A DNA stretch of 14,303 bases from an uncultured Clostridia bacterium (lineage in GTDB: Bacteria; Bacillota; Clostridia; Christensenellales; Borkfalkiaceae): positions 1-14,303 of the forward strand of contig CAKQKN010000146.1 in assembly GCA_934249215.1 (NCBI GenBank). The letters are read 5' to 3'. The position numbers and the translations under genes were made by a program. Below are positions 6,586 through 13,487 of this stretch, piece by piece. The notes under the pieces were generated by a model. That model saw nothing but the letters and a program-made list of their open reading frames with translations, had not been told where the DNA came from and ran no database searches. Position 1 is the first letter of the stretch. The number at the start of each line of letters is the position of its first letter.

Positions 6586-7986
6586 TTATAAAAGCGAGGC
6601 GAAAAGAATCGCCGCAACGCCGTAATAAACGGTGATCGCCGCAAGGTCGTTGACCGTCGTGATGAGCGGTCCGGAAGCGACTGCGGGATCGACTTTTATC
6701 TTATAAAAGAAAATGGGGATGAGCGTTCCCGTCAGCGACGATACCGTGGTTGCGGCAATCATCGCGATTCCGACGGAAAGCCCCGCCGTAAGCGCGGATG
6801 AAAATTCGTTTCCCGCGCTTTTCGTGACGAACGTGAAAATGCAGACTGCGATTGCCGAAAGCGTTCCGACGATGAGTCCGTTGATAAAACCGACCGTAAG
6901 TTCTCTGAAAACCGTTTTTCGGAGCTTTTTGTTGTCAACGTCGCCGACGGAAAGGATCCGGACTGAAACGGCGAGCGATTGAGTTCCCACGTTGCCGCTC
7001 ATTCCCGAAATCATCTGCTGAAAACAGATGAGAAAGGGAACACCGACGACGATCGCTTCGAAAACTCCCGTATAAGCCCCGATGAACAGATCCAGAACGA
7101 GAAGTATGATAAGCCAGGGCAGGCGTTTGAGCATGTTTGAACGAATGTTTTCGTCGTCCTCGGTTTTTGTGGCAAGACCTGCGAGTTTTGCGTAGTCCTC
7201 GCCCATTTCGTCGTCGACCGCTTCGATGACGTCCGCGCTCGTAAGTGCGCCTATAAGTCGATTATCGGCGTCGAGAACGGGTAAACATTCCTCTGCGTAA
7301 CTTTTTAAGTCGGGAAGAACGTCGGAAATTTTGTCGTTTGCATAAAGGAAAGGGAACGATGCGACGATGATATCGTCGAGCGGGGTAGTGCTTCTTGCGA
7401 TGACGAGGTCTTTAAGTTTGAAAGCCCCATCGAATACGCCGTTTTTTGTTACGAAAACGGTGGAAATATTGTCGTTTTCGGCGGCTTCGTCGATGACTTT
7501 TTTCATAGCTTCCTTGACGGAAAGGCTCGATTCGACCGAAACGAAGTCGTTCGTCATTCGAGAGCCGACCTCGTCCTCTTCATAGCCGGAAATAAGACGC
7601 AGATCGCGTGCGCTATCCTCGTCCATAAGGCTGATGATGTCTTGTTTTCTCTGTTCGTCCAGTTCGTTCAGTACGTCCGCCGCGTCGTCGGAGTCCATCG
7701 CTTCGACGATGTCTGCGGCTTTCGCGTCCGAGATTTCGTCGATGAACGGCTCGGGATCGTCGAGATAACTGAACACGTCGGAAAGCCGTTCGTCCCCGAG
7801 CGCGACGTAAAGAATCCGTCGCTCCTTAGTCGTAAGCAGCGGCAGTGCGCGCGCTATATCGTTGTCGTGGTAGTCGTCGAGCAGTTCTTTGAGTTTTTCC
7901 GAGTCATAGCCGCTTTTGATAAGGCTTGCGATCTCTTGCTCGAAATCTCTTCCCTGCAATGAATTTTTCAATTCTTCGTCTGCCAT
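6586..7986 (-). CDS. mgtE: MgtE-type magnesium transporter, first gene of the tandem pair
   Basis: This 466-residue MgtE paralog has the same architecture as its downstream neighbour: N domain (about 35-135, DDPEPFIDEI), two CBS domains (about 150-262, LPVLDADNRLIG) and a C-terminal membrane domain (about 290-466). It carries MSGNVGTQSLAV (329-340) and SGPLITTVND (438-447, pore Asp447). It is clearly homologous to the second copy but diverged along most of its length, including the loop after the CBS2 linker (TKTEDDEN versus SEDDDPEES). GGGAGG sits upstream of the start (minus strand, 7993-7998). It is the first gene after the structured leader and attenuator-like terminator at 8056-8088, so expression of both copies is probably controlled there. 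Heteromeric pairing of the two proteins is possible (MgtE works as a dimer) but is not shown by the sequence. Confidence 0.95.
   Translation of the reverse strand: MADEELKNSLQGRDFEQEIASLIKSGYDSEKLKELLDDYHDNDIARALPLLTTKERRILYVALGDERLSDVFSYLDDPEPFIDEISDAKAADIVEAMDSDDAADVLNELDEQRKQDIISLMDEDSARDLRLISGYEEDEVGSRMTNDFVSVESSLSVKEAMKKVIDEAAENDNISTVFVTKNGVFDGAFKLKDLVIARSTTPLDDIIVASFPFLYANDKISDVLPDLKSYAEECLPVLDADNRLIGALTSADVIEAVDDEMGEDYAKLAGLATKTEDDENIRSNMLKRLPWLIILLVLDLFIGAYTGVFEAIVVGVPFLICFQQMISGMSGNVGTQSLAVSVRILSVGDVDNKKLRKTVFRELTVGFINGLIVGTLSAIAVCIFTFVTKSAGNEFSSALTAGLSVGIAMIAATTVSSLTGTLIPIFFYKIKVDPAVASGPLITTVNDLAAITVYYGVAAILFASLL
7176..7267 (-). repeat. Near-identical 92-bp segment shared by the two mgtE genes (copy 2)
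   Basis: Partner of 5754-5845, with seven differences, all substitutions. It is located in the CBS2/linker coding part of the upstream paralog. Confidence 0.7.
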
Positions 7987-8055
7987 TGTTGTCCTCCCGT
8001 CGTTTATTCGTAAGCGTTGCGTTCAGCGTCTTTCGTCAAAGCGTAAAGCGTTTTA

Positions 8056-8088
8056 AATAAAAAAACTCGCACGCAAAACGCGGGCGAG
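8056..8088 (-). terminator. Attenuator-like intrinsic terminator upstream of mgtE
   Basis: On the minus strand the stem is CTCGC-c-CGC / GCG-t-GCGAG (8 bp with one internal mismatch, 5-base loop), followed by TTTTTTTATTT (8055-8065). It lies about 70 bases before the mgtE start codon. The hairpin is textbook in form. It could be an attenuator inside the mgtE leader, or, less likely, the terminator of the lipoprotein gene that ends 345 bases upstream. Confidence 0.8.
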
Positions 8089-8168
8089 CGGGAGTTAAAG
8101 TCGGCAGGCGTCCGAAAATTTCGGATGCCGTAAAAATAAAATGCCGAGAGCCGCAGGGCTTTTCGGCA

Positions 8169-8201
8169 ACGGTTACACCGTAAAAACGGTTAAACCGTAA
8201 A
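8169..8201. repeat. Two tandem 16-bp dyad units, 17-bp period
   Basis: ACGGTTACACCGTAAA (8169-8184) and ACGGTTAAACCGTAAA (8186-8201) differ at one base. Each has an internal perfect inverted repeat (ACGGT-N3-ACCGT). They could be paired operator sites or two small hairpins of the leader RNA. Confidence 0.6.
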
Positions 8202-8432
8202 GCGGAAAAGACGATCGGCTATGCCCATCGCACGGAAATGCGCGTATTCGTTGTGATAAGCGATTGCTTACTTCGTGGTACGTCTTGTTCTTTCATAATC
8301 GTTCCGTGTTTTTTCTTTGCGAAAACACGCTCCATCGTGATCGTCGCGATCACTATAATATTATCCGTTTTTATGATATTTTGTGCTTTCTTTACATTGC
8401 CGTTCGCGTTAATTCGGTCGGCTATTGTCTTA

Positions 8433-9419
8433 TTATCTTACCGAGCAAAGCGTGTAAACGAGCGAACCCGCCGAGTATGCGAGCGAATTTTCCATTCTGA
8501 TCAGTCTTTTTCTGTTTTTTGCGCTGTCCGCCGCAAAATAAAGTTTTATCGGGCTTCCCGCAAACGATTCCGAAAGGGCGATCGTCGCGTTAAAGCAAGC
8601 GAAAGCCTTTTCCGACGGCGCAAGTCCGTTTTCCGAAAACTCGGGCACGGTGATTTCCGTCGTGTCCTTTTCGGAGTTTACCGAAAGGCGCATCGTGTGC
8701 ACTTTTTCGGCGAGCGCGTCGATCGAATAGTAGGATGCGCCGAATCCCGAAACGAGTTCCGCCGCACGCGGGAAGAAAAGGGTTAATTCGTTGTCGATAT
8801 ACGGCTTTTTGAGTTTGTCGTATTTCTTTTCGGTTTCGCGGACGGTAACTTCCGAAACGCTGAGATTTTTCAGTTCTTCGGGAATGGATTCGCCGGGTTT
8901 TACCGTCACGACCGCGGAATTACCCGAATAGGTCGTCGTCTGTTCGTAAGTCGTGAAAGTGAAATAATAGCTTTCGTTAAGCCCGCTCGCACCCGTCGCT
9001 CTGACGCTTTTCGAACTTTTCACGGGCGCAAGCTGATCGGAAATGCCCGAAAAAACGCACTCCGAGCGGACGAAATCGTCGACGGGGACTTCTTTCTGAC
9101 CATATTTATATTTACCTTTCACCGTGAGTTCGACGGAAAACTTATAATACAGTTTGCCGTCGATCGTTTCGTTCGATAACGTGGTTACGAGCTTGCTTTC
9201 GTCGGTGAATTCCGCTTCGAGCGGAGAATCTTTTTCGGGAACGAAAGAAACGTTATATGTGCAGGTTTCGCTGACAGACTTGACGTCGCCGGCTTCCGTA
9301 TCGGAGAGCCAGAAGGAACCGCCGAAAATAGTGTAAGTTACAGTGTTGCCCATGCAGGCGCAGAGCAAAGTCGCGACCGAGGCAAGCAGAATTGCCGAAA
9401 TTTTTCTCAATATTTTCAT
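8433..9419 (-). CDS. Predicted lipoprotein of unknown function
   Basis: This 328-residue protein begins with a lipoprotein-type signal: MKILRKIS, a hydrophobic stretch LLASVATLL, then a CAC motif with the lipidated cysteine probably at 22. An in-frame reading extends upstream to 9536, but ATG 9419 is preferred because the signal peptide starts there and because the predicted promoter (9508-9536) would otherwise overlap the gene. The ribosome binding site is weak (GGTGTGA). After the lipobox the chain is beta-rich, with many Thr/Ser/Val-alternating strands and no cysteine cluster or catalytic motif that I recognise, which suits an extracellular, membrane-tethered domain protein. It is divergent from a lipoprotein metalloprotease and upstream of the mgtE leader. 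No function is assigned; gene reality is well supported. Confidence 0.8.
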   Translation of the reverse strand: MKILRKISAILLASVATLLCACMGNTVTYTIFGGSFWLSDTEAGDVKSVSETCTYNVSFVPEKDSPLEAEFTDESKLVTTLSNETIDGKLYYKFSVELTVKGKYKYGQKEVPVDDFVRSECVFSGISDQLAPVKSSKSVRATGASGLNESYYFTFTTYEQTTTYSGNSAVVTVKPGESIPEELKNLSVSEVTVRETEKKYDKLKKPYIDNELTLFFPRAAELVSGFGASYYSIDALAEKVHTMRLSVNSEKDTTEITVPEFSENGLAPSEKAFACFNATIALSESFAGSPIKLYFAADSAKNRKRLIRMENSLAYSAGSLVYTLCSVR

Positions 9420-9507
9420 ATCACACCGATAAATCGTATTAGCGAATCGGGCGCAAAGCCGCCTGTTAGAGCCGCATATCCGATAAACTTCCGTAGAGTA
9501 TGGCATG

Positions 9508-9536
9508 ATTATATCAACAAAAAGCACAAAGTGCAA
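9508..9536 (-). promoter_or_regulatory. Promoter of the unknown lipoprotein gene
   Basis: On the minus strand TTGCAC (9531-9536) and TATAAT (9508-9513) are 17 bases apart, giving a start near 9501 and a leader of about 80 bases. An inverted repeat, GCAC-aaa-GTGC (9524-9534), overlaps the -35. Confidence 0.75.
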
Positions 9537-9582
9537 ACTTTTCGTGGAATATTCGAAAATTTGACTTTTTTATTTTTGAAAA

Positions 9583-9611
9583 TTGACATTTTTCTTTCCA
9601 TGTTATACAAT
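9583..9611 (+). promoter_or_regulatory. Promoter of the metalloprotease gene
   Basis: A perfect TTGACA (9583-9588) and TACAAT (9606-9611) have a 17-base spacer, so transcription would begin near 9618 with a leader of about 110 bases. It is back to back with the minus-strand promoter at 9508-9536, leaving about 46 bp between the two -35 elements for shared control. Confidence 0.75.
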
Positions 9612-9729
9612 TATAGCACAATTTGCGCTTGTTTTCCGCGGCACCCGTATAAACCGCCTCGCTCGTTTTTGCGATCTGACGTTTGTTTTCGGATAATCGG
9701 GGAAAAGCGCGCGACAAAGCGGAGGGACA

Positions 9730-11643
9730 ATGAGAAAACATATTAAGACCGCGCTCGCGGTTTTTGTGGCGATGACGGTTTGTTTCGGACTTTTCGCCTG
9801 TACCTCGAACGATTCTTCGAGCGTCTCTTCGGGAAGCTTGAACGAGACTCTTTCGGCGGCTCTCGAAAAAACGGGAGACAACTATCGGTACGAGTTTTCG
9901 GTGACGAGAAACGGCAAAGCCGAAGAAGCCCAATACGCTCGCGACGGAGCGAAATACGAGAAATTCACGGCGGGCGAAGCGGGGAGTTTTTCTTTCATGT
10001 ATAAGCCTGAAAACGGAAATTCCGTCGCTTACGTCAAAAGCGGAAACGGATTCAAGGCTCTTAACGAAACGGACGCGGGGTTCGAAGAGGCTTCGGCTTC
10101 GTTTATGATCGTCGATTTTTCCGACCTCGATCCCTCGAGATACACTCGGGACGGCGAAGTGTTTTTAGCTCGCTCGCAATATGCGCTCGAAGAAGCGAAA
10201 GCGTTTGCACCGTCTATCGGCGGCGAGTACGTGTTTATGAAAATCGTGCTTGACGGCGGTTTCGTGGGCGCGGCTGAACTGGACGTTACCGAAAGCGGCA
10301 AAACGACCGTTTATTGTTTTAACTTTTACGATTACGGAAAATGCAGCGTCAAGCTTCCCGCAACCGAAAGCACCGATTCGTACAAACGGCTGGACTTCGG
10401 AAGCAAAACTCCGATCGAAACGATCACGGAAAAAAAGGGCGTGACGCGCGGTCTGCCGTCGGTCGGCAGTCCGAACGTGCTCGTCATTCCCGTGGAATTC
10501 ACGGATGCGCGCGCTTCGTCGAAAATGCGTTCCGATCTCGAAAAAGCGTTTTTCGGAACGAGCGAGCAGACCGGCTGGGAAAGCCTCTCTTCATATTATT
10601 ATAAATCTTCTTACGGCAAGCTGAATATCGGCGGAACGGTGACGGAAGTGTTCAACACCGGAAAACCGTCCTCTTATTACGAGTCGCTTTACGCAAACAC
10701 CGACGAATATCCCGAATATCGCATTCTCAAAGCCGCGCTCGAATATTTCGACGACAAAATCGACTATTCCGATTACGACTTGGACGGCGACGGAATGATA
10801 GACGCCGTTTATATGGTGTACACCGTAGGCGTCGATTACGAATCGGACGATCCTCTGTGGTGGGCGTTCACCAACGAATATTACACCGATACCGTCGAAA
10901 CTTACGACGGCAAAGAAGCCGATTTTTATATCTTTATGGGTTACGACTTCTTCTTTGAAAAAACGGCGAGCGGAAAGCAGCTCACGCTCAACTGCGAAAC
11001 GCTGATTCACGAGTCCGGGCATCTTCTCGGCATCGACGACTTTTACGATTACGACGAGAACAAAGGTCCCGCGGGCGGGCTCGGCGGCGGAGATATGATG
11101 GACTATAACGTGGGCGATCACAATCCGTTCACCAAACTCCTGCTCGGGTGGGTGAACCCTTACGTGGTTAGCTCCGACGGTACGCTCGAACTCGGTTCGT
11201 TCGGCTCTGTCGGCGACTGCGCGATCGTGTTCAAGGATAAGGAAAGCCCCTTCTCCGAGTTCTTTATCATCGACTATTATACGCCCGACGGGCTCAACGC
11301 AATGGAAGCGGGCTACTCGGGGCTGTTCGATGCGGCGGGCATTCGTGTGTATCACGTTGACGCAGATCTTGCTTCGTCCGTCAATTCGATCTGGGAAGCG
11401 TTCGAAAACAACAATTCGGACACGAAATACAAGCTGATTTCGCTCGTCGAAGCGGACGGCAGAAACGATATCATCGGTGGCGGCGAATCGTCGTCGAGCG
11501 ATCTGTTTGCCGTCGGGAAAACTATTTCCGGGCTTAAGTGGAACGACGGAACCGCTGACGGTTTCACCGTTTCGATCGACGGCGTGACGGGCGGAAACGC
11601 AAGAAGTCTTTCGTTTTCGTTCGCTAAATGCGGGAACGCATGA
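9730..11643 (+). CDS. M6-family-like zinc metalloprotease, lipoprotein
   Basis: This 637-residue secreted protein has a type II signal (hydrophobic 7-22, lipobox LFAC with Cys24), so it should be tethered to the outer face of the membrane. A Ser/Asn-rich linker leads to an N-terminal domain (about 36-230) I do not recognise. The protease domain follows from about 248 (NVLVIPVEFTD, then SLSSYYYKSSYGKL). The zinc site is HESGHLLGIDD (427-437): His427, His431 and Asp437 as ligands, Glu428 as general base, matching the HExxHxxGxxD form of the M6 (immune-inhibitor-A-like) group. An EF-hand-like acidic loop, DYDLDGDGMID (348-358), probably binds Ca2+. GGAGGG precedes ATG 9730. The target is unknown; surface protein or host/mucin protein processing are possibilities. 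The peptidase call is firm, the exact family assignment good. Confidence 0.9.
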   Translation: MRKHIKTALAVFVAMTVCFGLFACTSNDSSSVSSGSLNETLSAALEKTGDNYRYEFSVTRNGKAEEAQYARDGAKYEKFTAGEAGSFSFMYKPENGNSVAYVKSGNGFKALNETDAGFEEASASFMIVDFSDLDPSRYTRDGEVFLARSQYALEEAKAFAPSIGGEYVFMKIVLDGGFVGAAELDVTESGKTTVYCFNFYDYGKCSVKLPATESTDSYKRLDFGSKTPIETITEKKGVTRGLPSVGSPNVLVIPVEFTDARASSKMRSDLEKAFFGTSEQTGWESLSSYYYKSSYGKLNIGGTVTEVFNTGKPSSYYESLYANTDEYPEYRILKAALEYFDDKIDYSDYDLDGDGMIDAVYMVYTVGVDYESDDPLWWAFTNEYYTDTVETYDGKEADFYIFMGYDFFFEKTASGKQLTLNCETLIHESGHLLGIDDFYDYDENKGPAGGLGGGDMMDYNVGDHNPFTKLLLGWVNPYVVSSDGTLELGSFGSVGDCAIVFKDKESPFSEFFIIDYYTPDGLNAMEAGYSGLFDAAGIRVYHVDADLASSVNSIWEAFENNNSDTKYKLISLVEADGRNDIIGGGESSSSDLFAVGKTISGLKWNDGTADGFTVSIDGVTGGNARSLSFSFAKCGNA

Positions 11644-11705
11644 TAGCTTCCGTTCAATAAATAATTCAGTTAGTAAAAAAATTTTTATATAGAGAGGAAT
11701 TAAAA

Positions 11706-12191
11706 ATGGCAAAAAAAGGTAATACGAAATATCACGTAAAACCGGACAAACAGCTCGTTTCGCAAATTCTCATGGCGATCGCATACATCGCCATCGGCGT
11801 GCTTTTCTGCGTATTCAAAGCGCAGGTTCTCGGCTGGATAATCTGGGTCGTCGGCATTCTGCTCATTCTCAAGGGCGCAGTCGATTTTCTGTCGTACAAA
11901 CTCACCGTCCCCGCGATCGTCAACATTACGCTCGGCGTTCTGACGATAGTGTTCGGCTACGTATTCGCGCAGGCGATAGCGATCGTCGTCGGTATCGTGA
12001 TCATTCTTTACGGTCTGTCGAACCTGCTTAACAACAGTCGCAACATTTTCACTCTGGCGATAAGCATTCTCACGATCGTCGGCGGTTTCTTGCTCGTATT
12101 CAATCCTAACGGCGGAATCGAATGGTTGTTCATCGTGATCGGCGTCGTGTTCATAATCGACGGCGTTCTCGCGCTCGTAAGACCCAGATAA
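11706..12191 (+). CDS. DUF308/HdeD-like integral membrane protein
   Basis: This 161-residue protein has a short basic N-terminus (MAKKGNTKYHVKPDK) followed by about six hydrophobic helices (roughly 18-36, 42-62, 66-88, 89-108, 113-131 and 136-157). The repeated pattern of a helix, a short charged turn and G-x-x-x-I/V-L-x-G motifs (GILLILKGAVDF, GIVIILYGLSNL, GVVFIIDGVLAL) is typical of DUF308, the family of E. coli HdeD (acid-stress membrane protein). The biochemical role of most members is unknown. AGAGGAA precedes the ATG. The gene starts 62 bp after the protease gene on the same strand with no clear terminator between, so read-through is possible, though a functional link is not evident. 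Confidence 0.82.
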   Translation: MAKKGNTKYHVKPDKQLVSQILMAIAYIAIGVLFCVFKAQVLGWIIWVVGILLILKGAVDFLSYKLTVPAIVNITLGVLTIVFGYVFAQAIAIVVGIVIILYGLSNLLNNSRNIFTLAISILTIVGGFLLVFNPNGGIEWLFIVIGVVFIIDGVLALVRPR

Positions 12192-12253
12192 TCGCGGTCG
12201 GACGGGGAGATAGGGATCGGAACCCTTACGTAACTTTTGTATTTTTTGCGTAA

Positions 12254-12259
12254 TATAAT
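12254..12259 (+). promoter_or_regulatory. Possible -10 element for the ZIP gene
   Basis: TATAAT lies 24 bases before the start codon, giving a very short leader. There is no recognisable -35 at the normal distance. The match may be chance, but it is the only promoter-like sequence in the 91-bp gap. Confidence 0.4.
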
Positions 12260-12282
12260 GATTATAGGACGCAAAAGAAGAA

Positions 12283-12993
12283 ATGGAAAATATTTTATAC
12301 GCCGCGGCGGCGCTGGGTTTTATCTTTCTGATGACAACACTCGGTGCCGCCTGCGTTTTTTTTACCGGAAAATGCGGGAATTATCGCGGACTGAACGGCT
12401 TTTCCGCGGGCGTTATGATCGCGGCGAGTTTTTGGTCGCTTCTTCTTCCCGCAATCGAGCTTTCGGAAAAACTCGTTCAGCCGGAGTGGCTCGTTCTTTC
12501 GTCCGGCGTTGCCGTCGGAAGTTTTTTTATCGCTTTTCCCGATCTTATCGCAAAGAAAGAAAAGGGCGAATCGCGCGTGTTCCGGGCGGTAACTCTTCAT
12601 AACGTTCCGGAGGGGCTGTCCGTCGGCATAGCGTTCGGTTCGGGCGGTGTATCCGTTGCGGCGGCTTCGGGCGTTGCTCTTGCGCTCGGGCTTCCGAATC
12701 TGCCCGCAGGCCTTGCGACGGCTTTGCCCTTCGTTAAAGAAAAAGGGCGCAAAAAAGCCTTTCTTTTAGGAACGGCGAGCGGGGTGGTAGAGCCCGTTTT
12801 CGGTGTTATAGGGCTACTTCTTGCCGAACTGATAACAGTAATTCAACCGTTTGCGCTCGCCTTTTCCGCGGGGGCGATGATATACGTCTGCATTCGCGAA
12901 CTCATTCCCGACGCATGCCCCGAAAAAGCGGGCAGATTTGCTTTTTTCCTAGGCTTCGTCTGCATGACGCTTCTCGACGTCGCTTTCGGATAA
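12283..12993 (+). CDS. ZIP-family (ZupT/GufA-like) metal transporter with altered metal site
   Basis: This 236-residue, roughly eight-helix membrane protein shows ZIP signatures: FWSLLLPAIELSE (50-62), the first metal motif TLHNVPEGLSVG (104-115), SGVVEPVFGVIG (166-177) and LAFSAGAMIYVCIRELIPDA (192-211). ZIP proteins move Zn2+, Fe2+ or Mn2+ into the cytoplasm through a binuclear site. The second motif, normally QNxPEG (QDxPEG in the Bordetella structure), reads PNLPAG (138-143). Two metal ligands, Gln and Glu, are therefore replaced by Pro138 and Ala142, while His106, Asn107, Glu110 and Glu170 are kept. The start is ATG 12283 with only a weak AAAAGAAG ribosome site. It may be a transporter with a single site, or one that has changed role. 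The family call is secure; activity is uncertain. Confidence 0.88.
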   Translation: MENILYAAAALGFIFLMTTLGAACVFFTGKCGNYRGLNGFSAGVMIAASFWSLLLPAIELSEKLVQPEWLVLSSGVAVGSFFIAFPDLIAKKEKGESRVFRAVTLHNVPEGLSVGIAFGSGGVSVAAASGVALALGLPNLPAGLATALPFVKEKGRKKAFLLGTASGVVEPVFGVIGLLLAELITVIQPFALAFSAGAMIYVCIRELIPDACPEKAGRFAFFLGFVCMTLLDVAFG

Positions 12994-13074
12994 AAAGCGT
13001 AAATCGCGGCGTAACCGTTACCGCGACAAAAGTAAAAGGCGAGCAAAGATACGGAATATATAATGTCAGACAAA

Positions 13075-13114
13075 AAAAGCCGGGTGAACGGATTGACTTC
13101 CGCCCTCGGCTTTT
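13075..13114. terminator. Bidirectional intrinsic terminator
   Basis: AAAAGCCG-GG (13075-13084) pairs with CC-CTCGGCTTTT (13103-13114) with a one-base bulge. It has an A-run before and a T-run after, and sits between the converging ZIP (plus) and XRE regulator (minus, stop 13118) genes. A second small stem without a U-tract, TCGCGG/CCGCGA, lies at 13004-13026. Confidence 0.8.
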
Positions 13115-13117
13115 GAT

Positions 13118-13360
13118 TTATTCGACTTCAAGATTTTCGTAAAGGAACATATCGTCGTCAAGAAATTCGGTAACGGTCATTCCGAATCCGTTTGCGAGCA
13201 TCATTACGGTCGAAAGGGTGACCGTCTTGCTTTTTCCGCTCATTATCCATTGCATATGACCGTGTTGAATGCCGGAGTTTCGTTCCAGTCGATACTGCGT
13301 CATATTCTTTTCCGCGAGCAGATTTACCACTCTTTTCGCCACAGCGTCGTTGACTGTCAT
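13118..13360 (-). CDS. XRE/Cro-type helix-turn-helix regulator
   Basis: This 80-residue DNA-binding protein is almost entirely a single Cro/C1-type HTH domain (about 7-66): an AVAKRVVNLLAEKNMTQYRLER helix pair, the recognition-helix region SGIQHGHMQWIMSGKSKTVTLSTVMMLANGFGMTVTEFLDD, and a short acidic tail ending LEVE. An in-frame reading extends to 13399, but ATG 13360 is chosen because AGGAGG lies 7 bases upstream and the longer version starts without a ribosome site. It is probably a local repressor. The divergent gene at 13519 shares its control region, which carries two palindromic repeats that could be its operators. It resembles small clostridial XRE regulators that control neighbouring accessory genes. 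Confidence 0.88.
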   Translation of the reverse strand: MTVNDAVAKRVVNLLAEKNMTQYRLERNSGIQHGHMQWIMSGKSKTVTLSTVMMLANGFGMTVTEFLDDDMFLYENLEVE

Positions 13361-13383
13361 CCGAAGTCCTCCTGAAAAATTAA

Positions 13384-13402
13384 GAAAGCATACTTTCATA
13401 AT
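13384..13402. promoter_or_regulatory. Candidate operator 1 of the XRE/SLOG module
   Basis: GAAAG-cata-CTTTC (13384-13397) is a perfect inverted repeat, and AGCATACTTTCATAAT (13387-13402) recurs once more at 13489-13504 with one mismatch. It overlaps the predicted -10 of the regulator gene, so binding would repress that gene. Confidence 0.55.
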
Positions 13403-13423
13403 AGAGTATAGTCATTTTTGCAA
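13395..13423 (-). promoter_or_regulatory. Candidate promoter of the XRE regulator gene
   Basis: On the minus strand TTGCAA (13418-13423) and TATGAA (13395-13400) are 17 bases apart. The -10 is moderate (an alternative TATACT lies at 13406-13411 without a good -35). It overlaps candidate operator 1. Confidence 0.45.
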
Positions 13424-13430
13424 ATAAAAT

Positions 13431-13444
13431 AAGAATGTATTCTT
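13431..13444. repeat. Perfect inverted repeat in the divergent control region
   Basis: AAGAAT-gt-ATTCTT is a 14-bp dyad lying between the two divergent promoters. A further 7-bp inverted pair, TTCTTCC (13440-13446) and GGAAGAA (13464-13470), brackets the plus-strand -35. Either could bind a regulator. Confidence 0.5.
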
Positions 13445-13453
13445 CCCTAAAGA

Positions 13454-13482
13454 TTGCTTTCATGGAAGAACTGTGCTATATT
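13454..13482 (+). promoter_or_regulatory. Promoter of the SLOG-like gene
   Basis: TTGCTT (13454-13459) and TATATT (13477-13482) have a 17-base spacer, with a TGC extended -10 directly before the latter. The start would be near 13489, inside candidate operator 2. Confidence 0.6.
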
Positions 13483-13487
13483 TATGT

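Larger units (their letters stand above)
7987..8353 (-). promoter_or_regulatory. Long structured leader of the mgtE operon (candidate cis-regulatory RNA)
   Basis: The 446 bases between the lipoprotein stop (8433) and mgtE hold no convincing gene but are dense in inverted repeats. Read 5' to 3' on the minus strand they are: GTGATC-N5-GATCAC (8337-8353); an 8-bp stem (8305-8329); TAAGC-gatt-GCTTA (8257-8270); two dyads of ACGGTTnAACCGT type (8169-8198); GCCGA-aa-AGCC-ctgc-GGCT-c-TCGGC (8143-8167); a 12-bp stem with a 4-base bulge (8102-8130); and a terminator (8056-8088). UCGGCA (8142-8147) can pair either backwards within its own hairpin or forwards with UGCCGA (8101-8106), so alternative folds exist. 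M-box motifs were looked for by eye and not found. Mg2+ sensing is an inference from the downstream genes. Promoter elements upstream (TATTATA near 8354-8362) lack a good -35. Confidence 0.55.

Noticed and set aside
8219..8335. 38-codon minus-strand ORF, and a 12-codon ORF starting at 8226, in the mgtE leader as possible leader peptides
   Set aside because: Neither has a ribosome binding site, and the sequence is better explained by inverted repeats.
7987..8432. M-box, yybP-ykoY or other known ion riboswitch
   Set aside because: None of the conserved sequence words of these classes could be matched by eye. The leader is reported only as an unclassified structured region.
12206..12230. AGGG/CCCT stem after the DUF308 gene followed by T-rich sequence
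   Set aside because: Only four base pairs, too weak to call a terminator.
13004..13026. TCGCGG/CCGCGA hairpin after the ZIP gene as its terminator
   Set aside because: No U-tract follows; the hairpin at 13075-13114 is a far better terminator.
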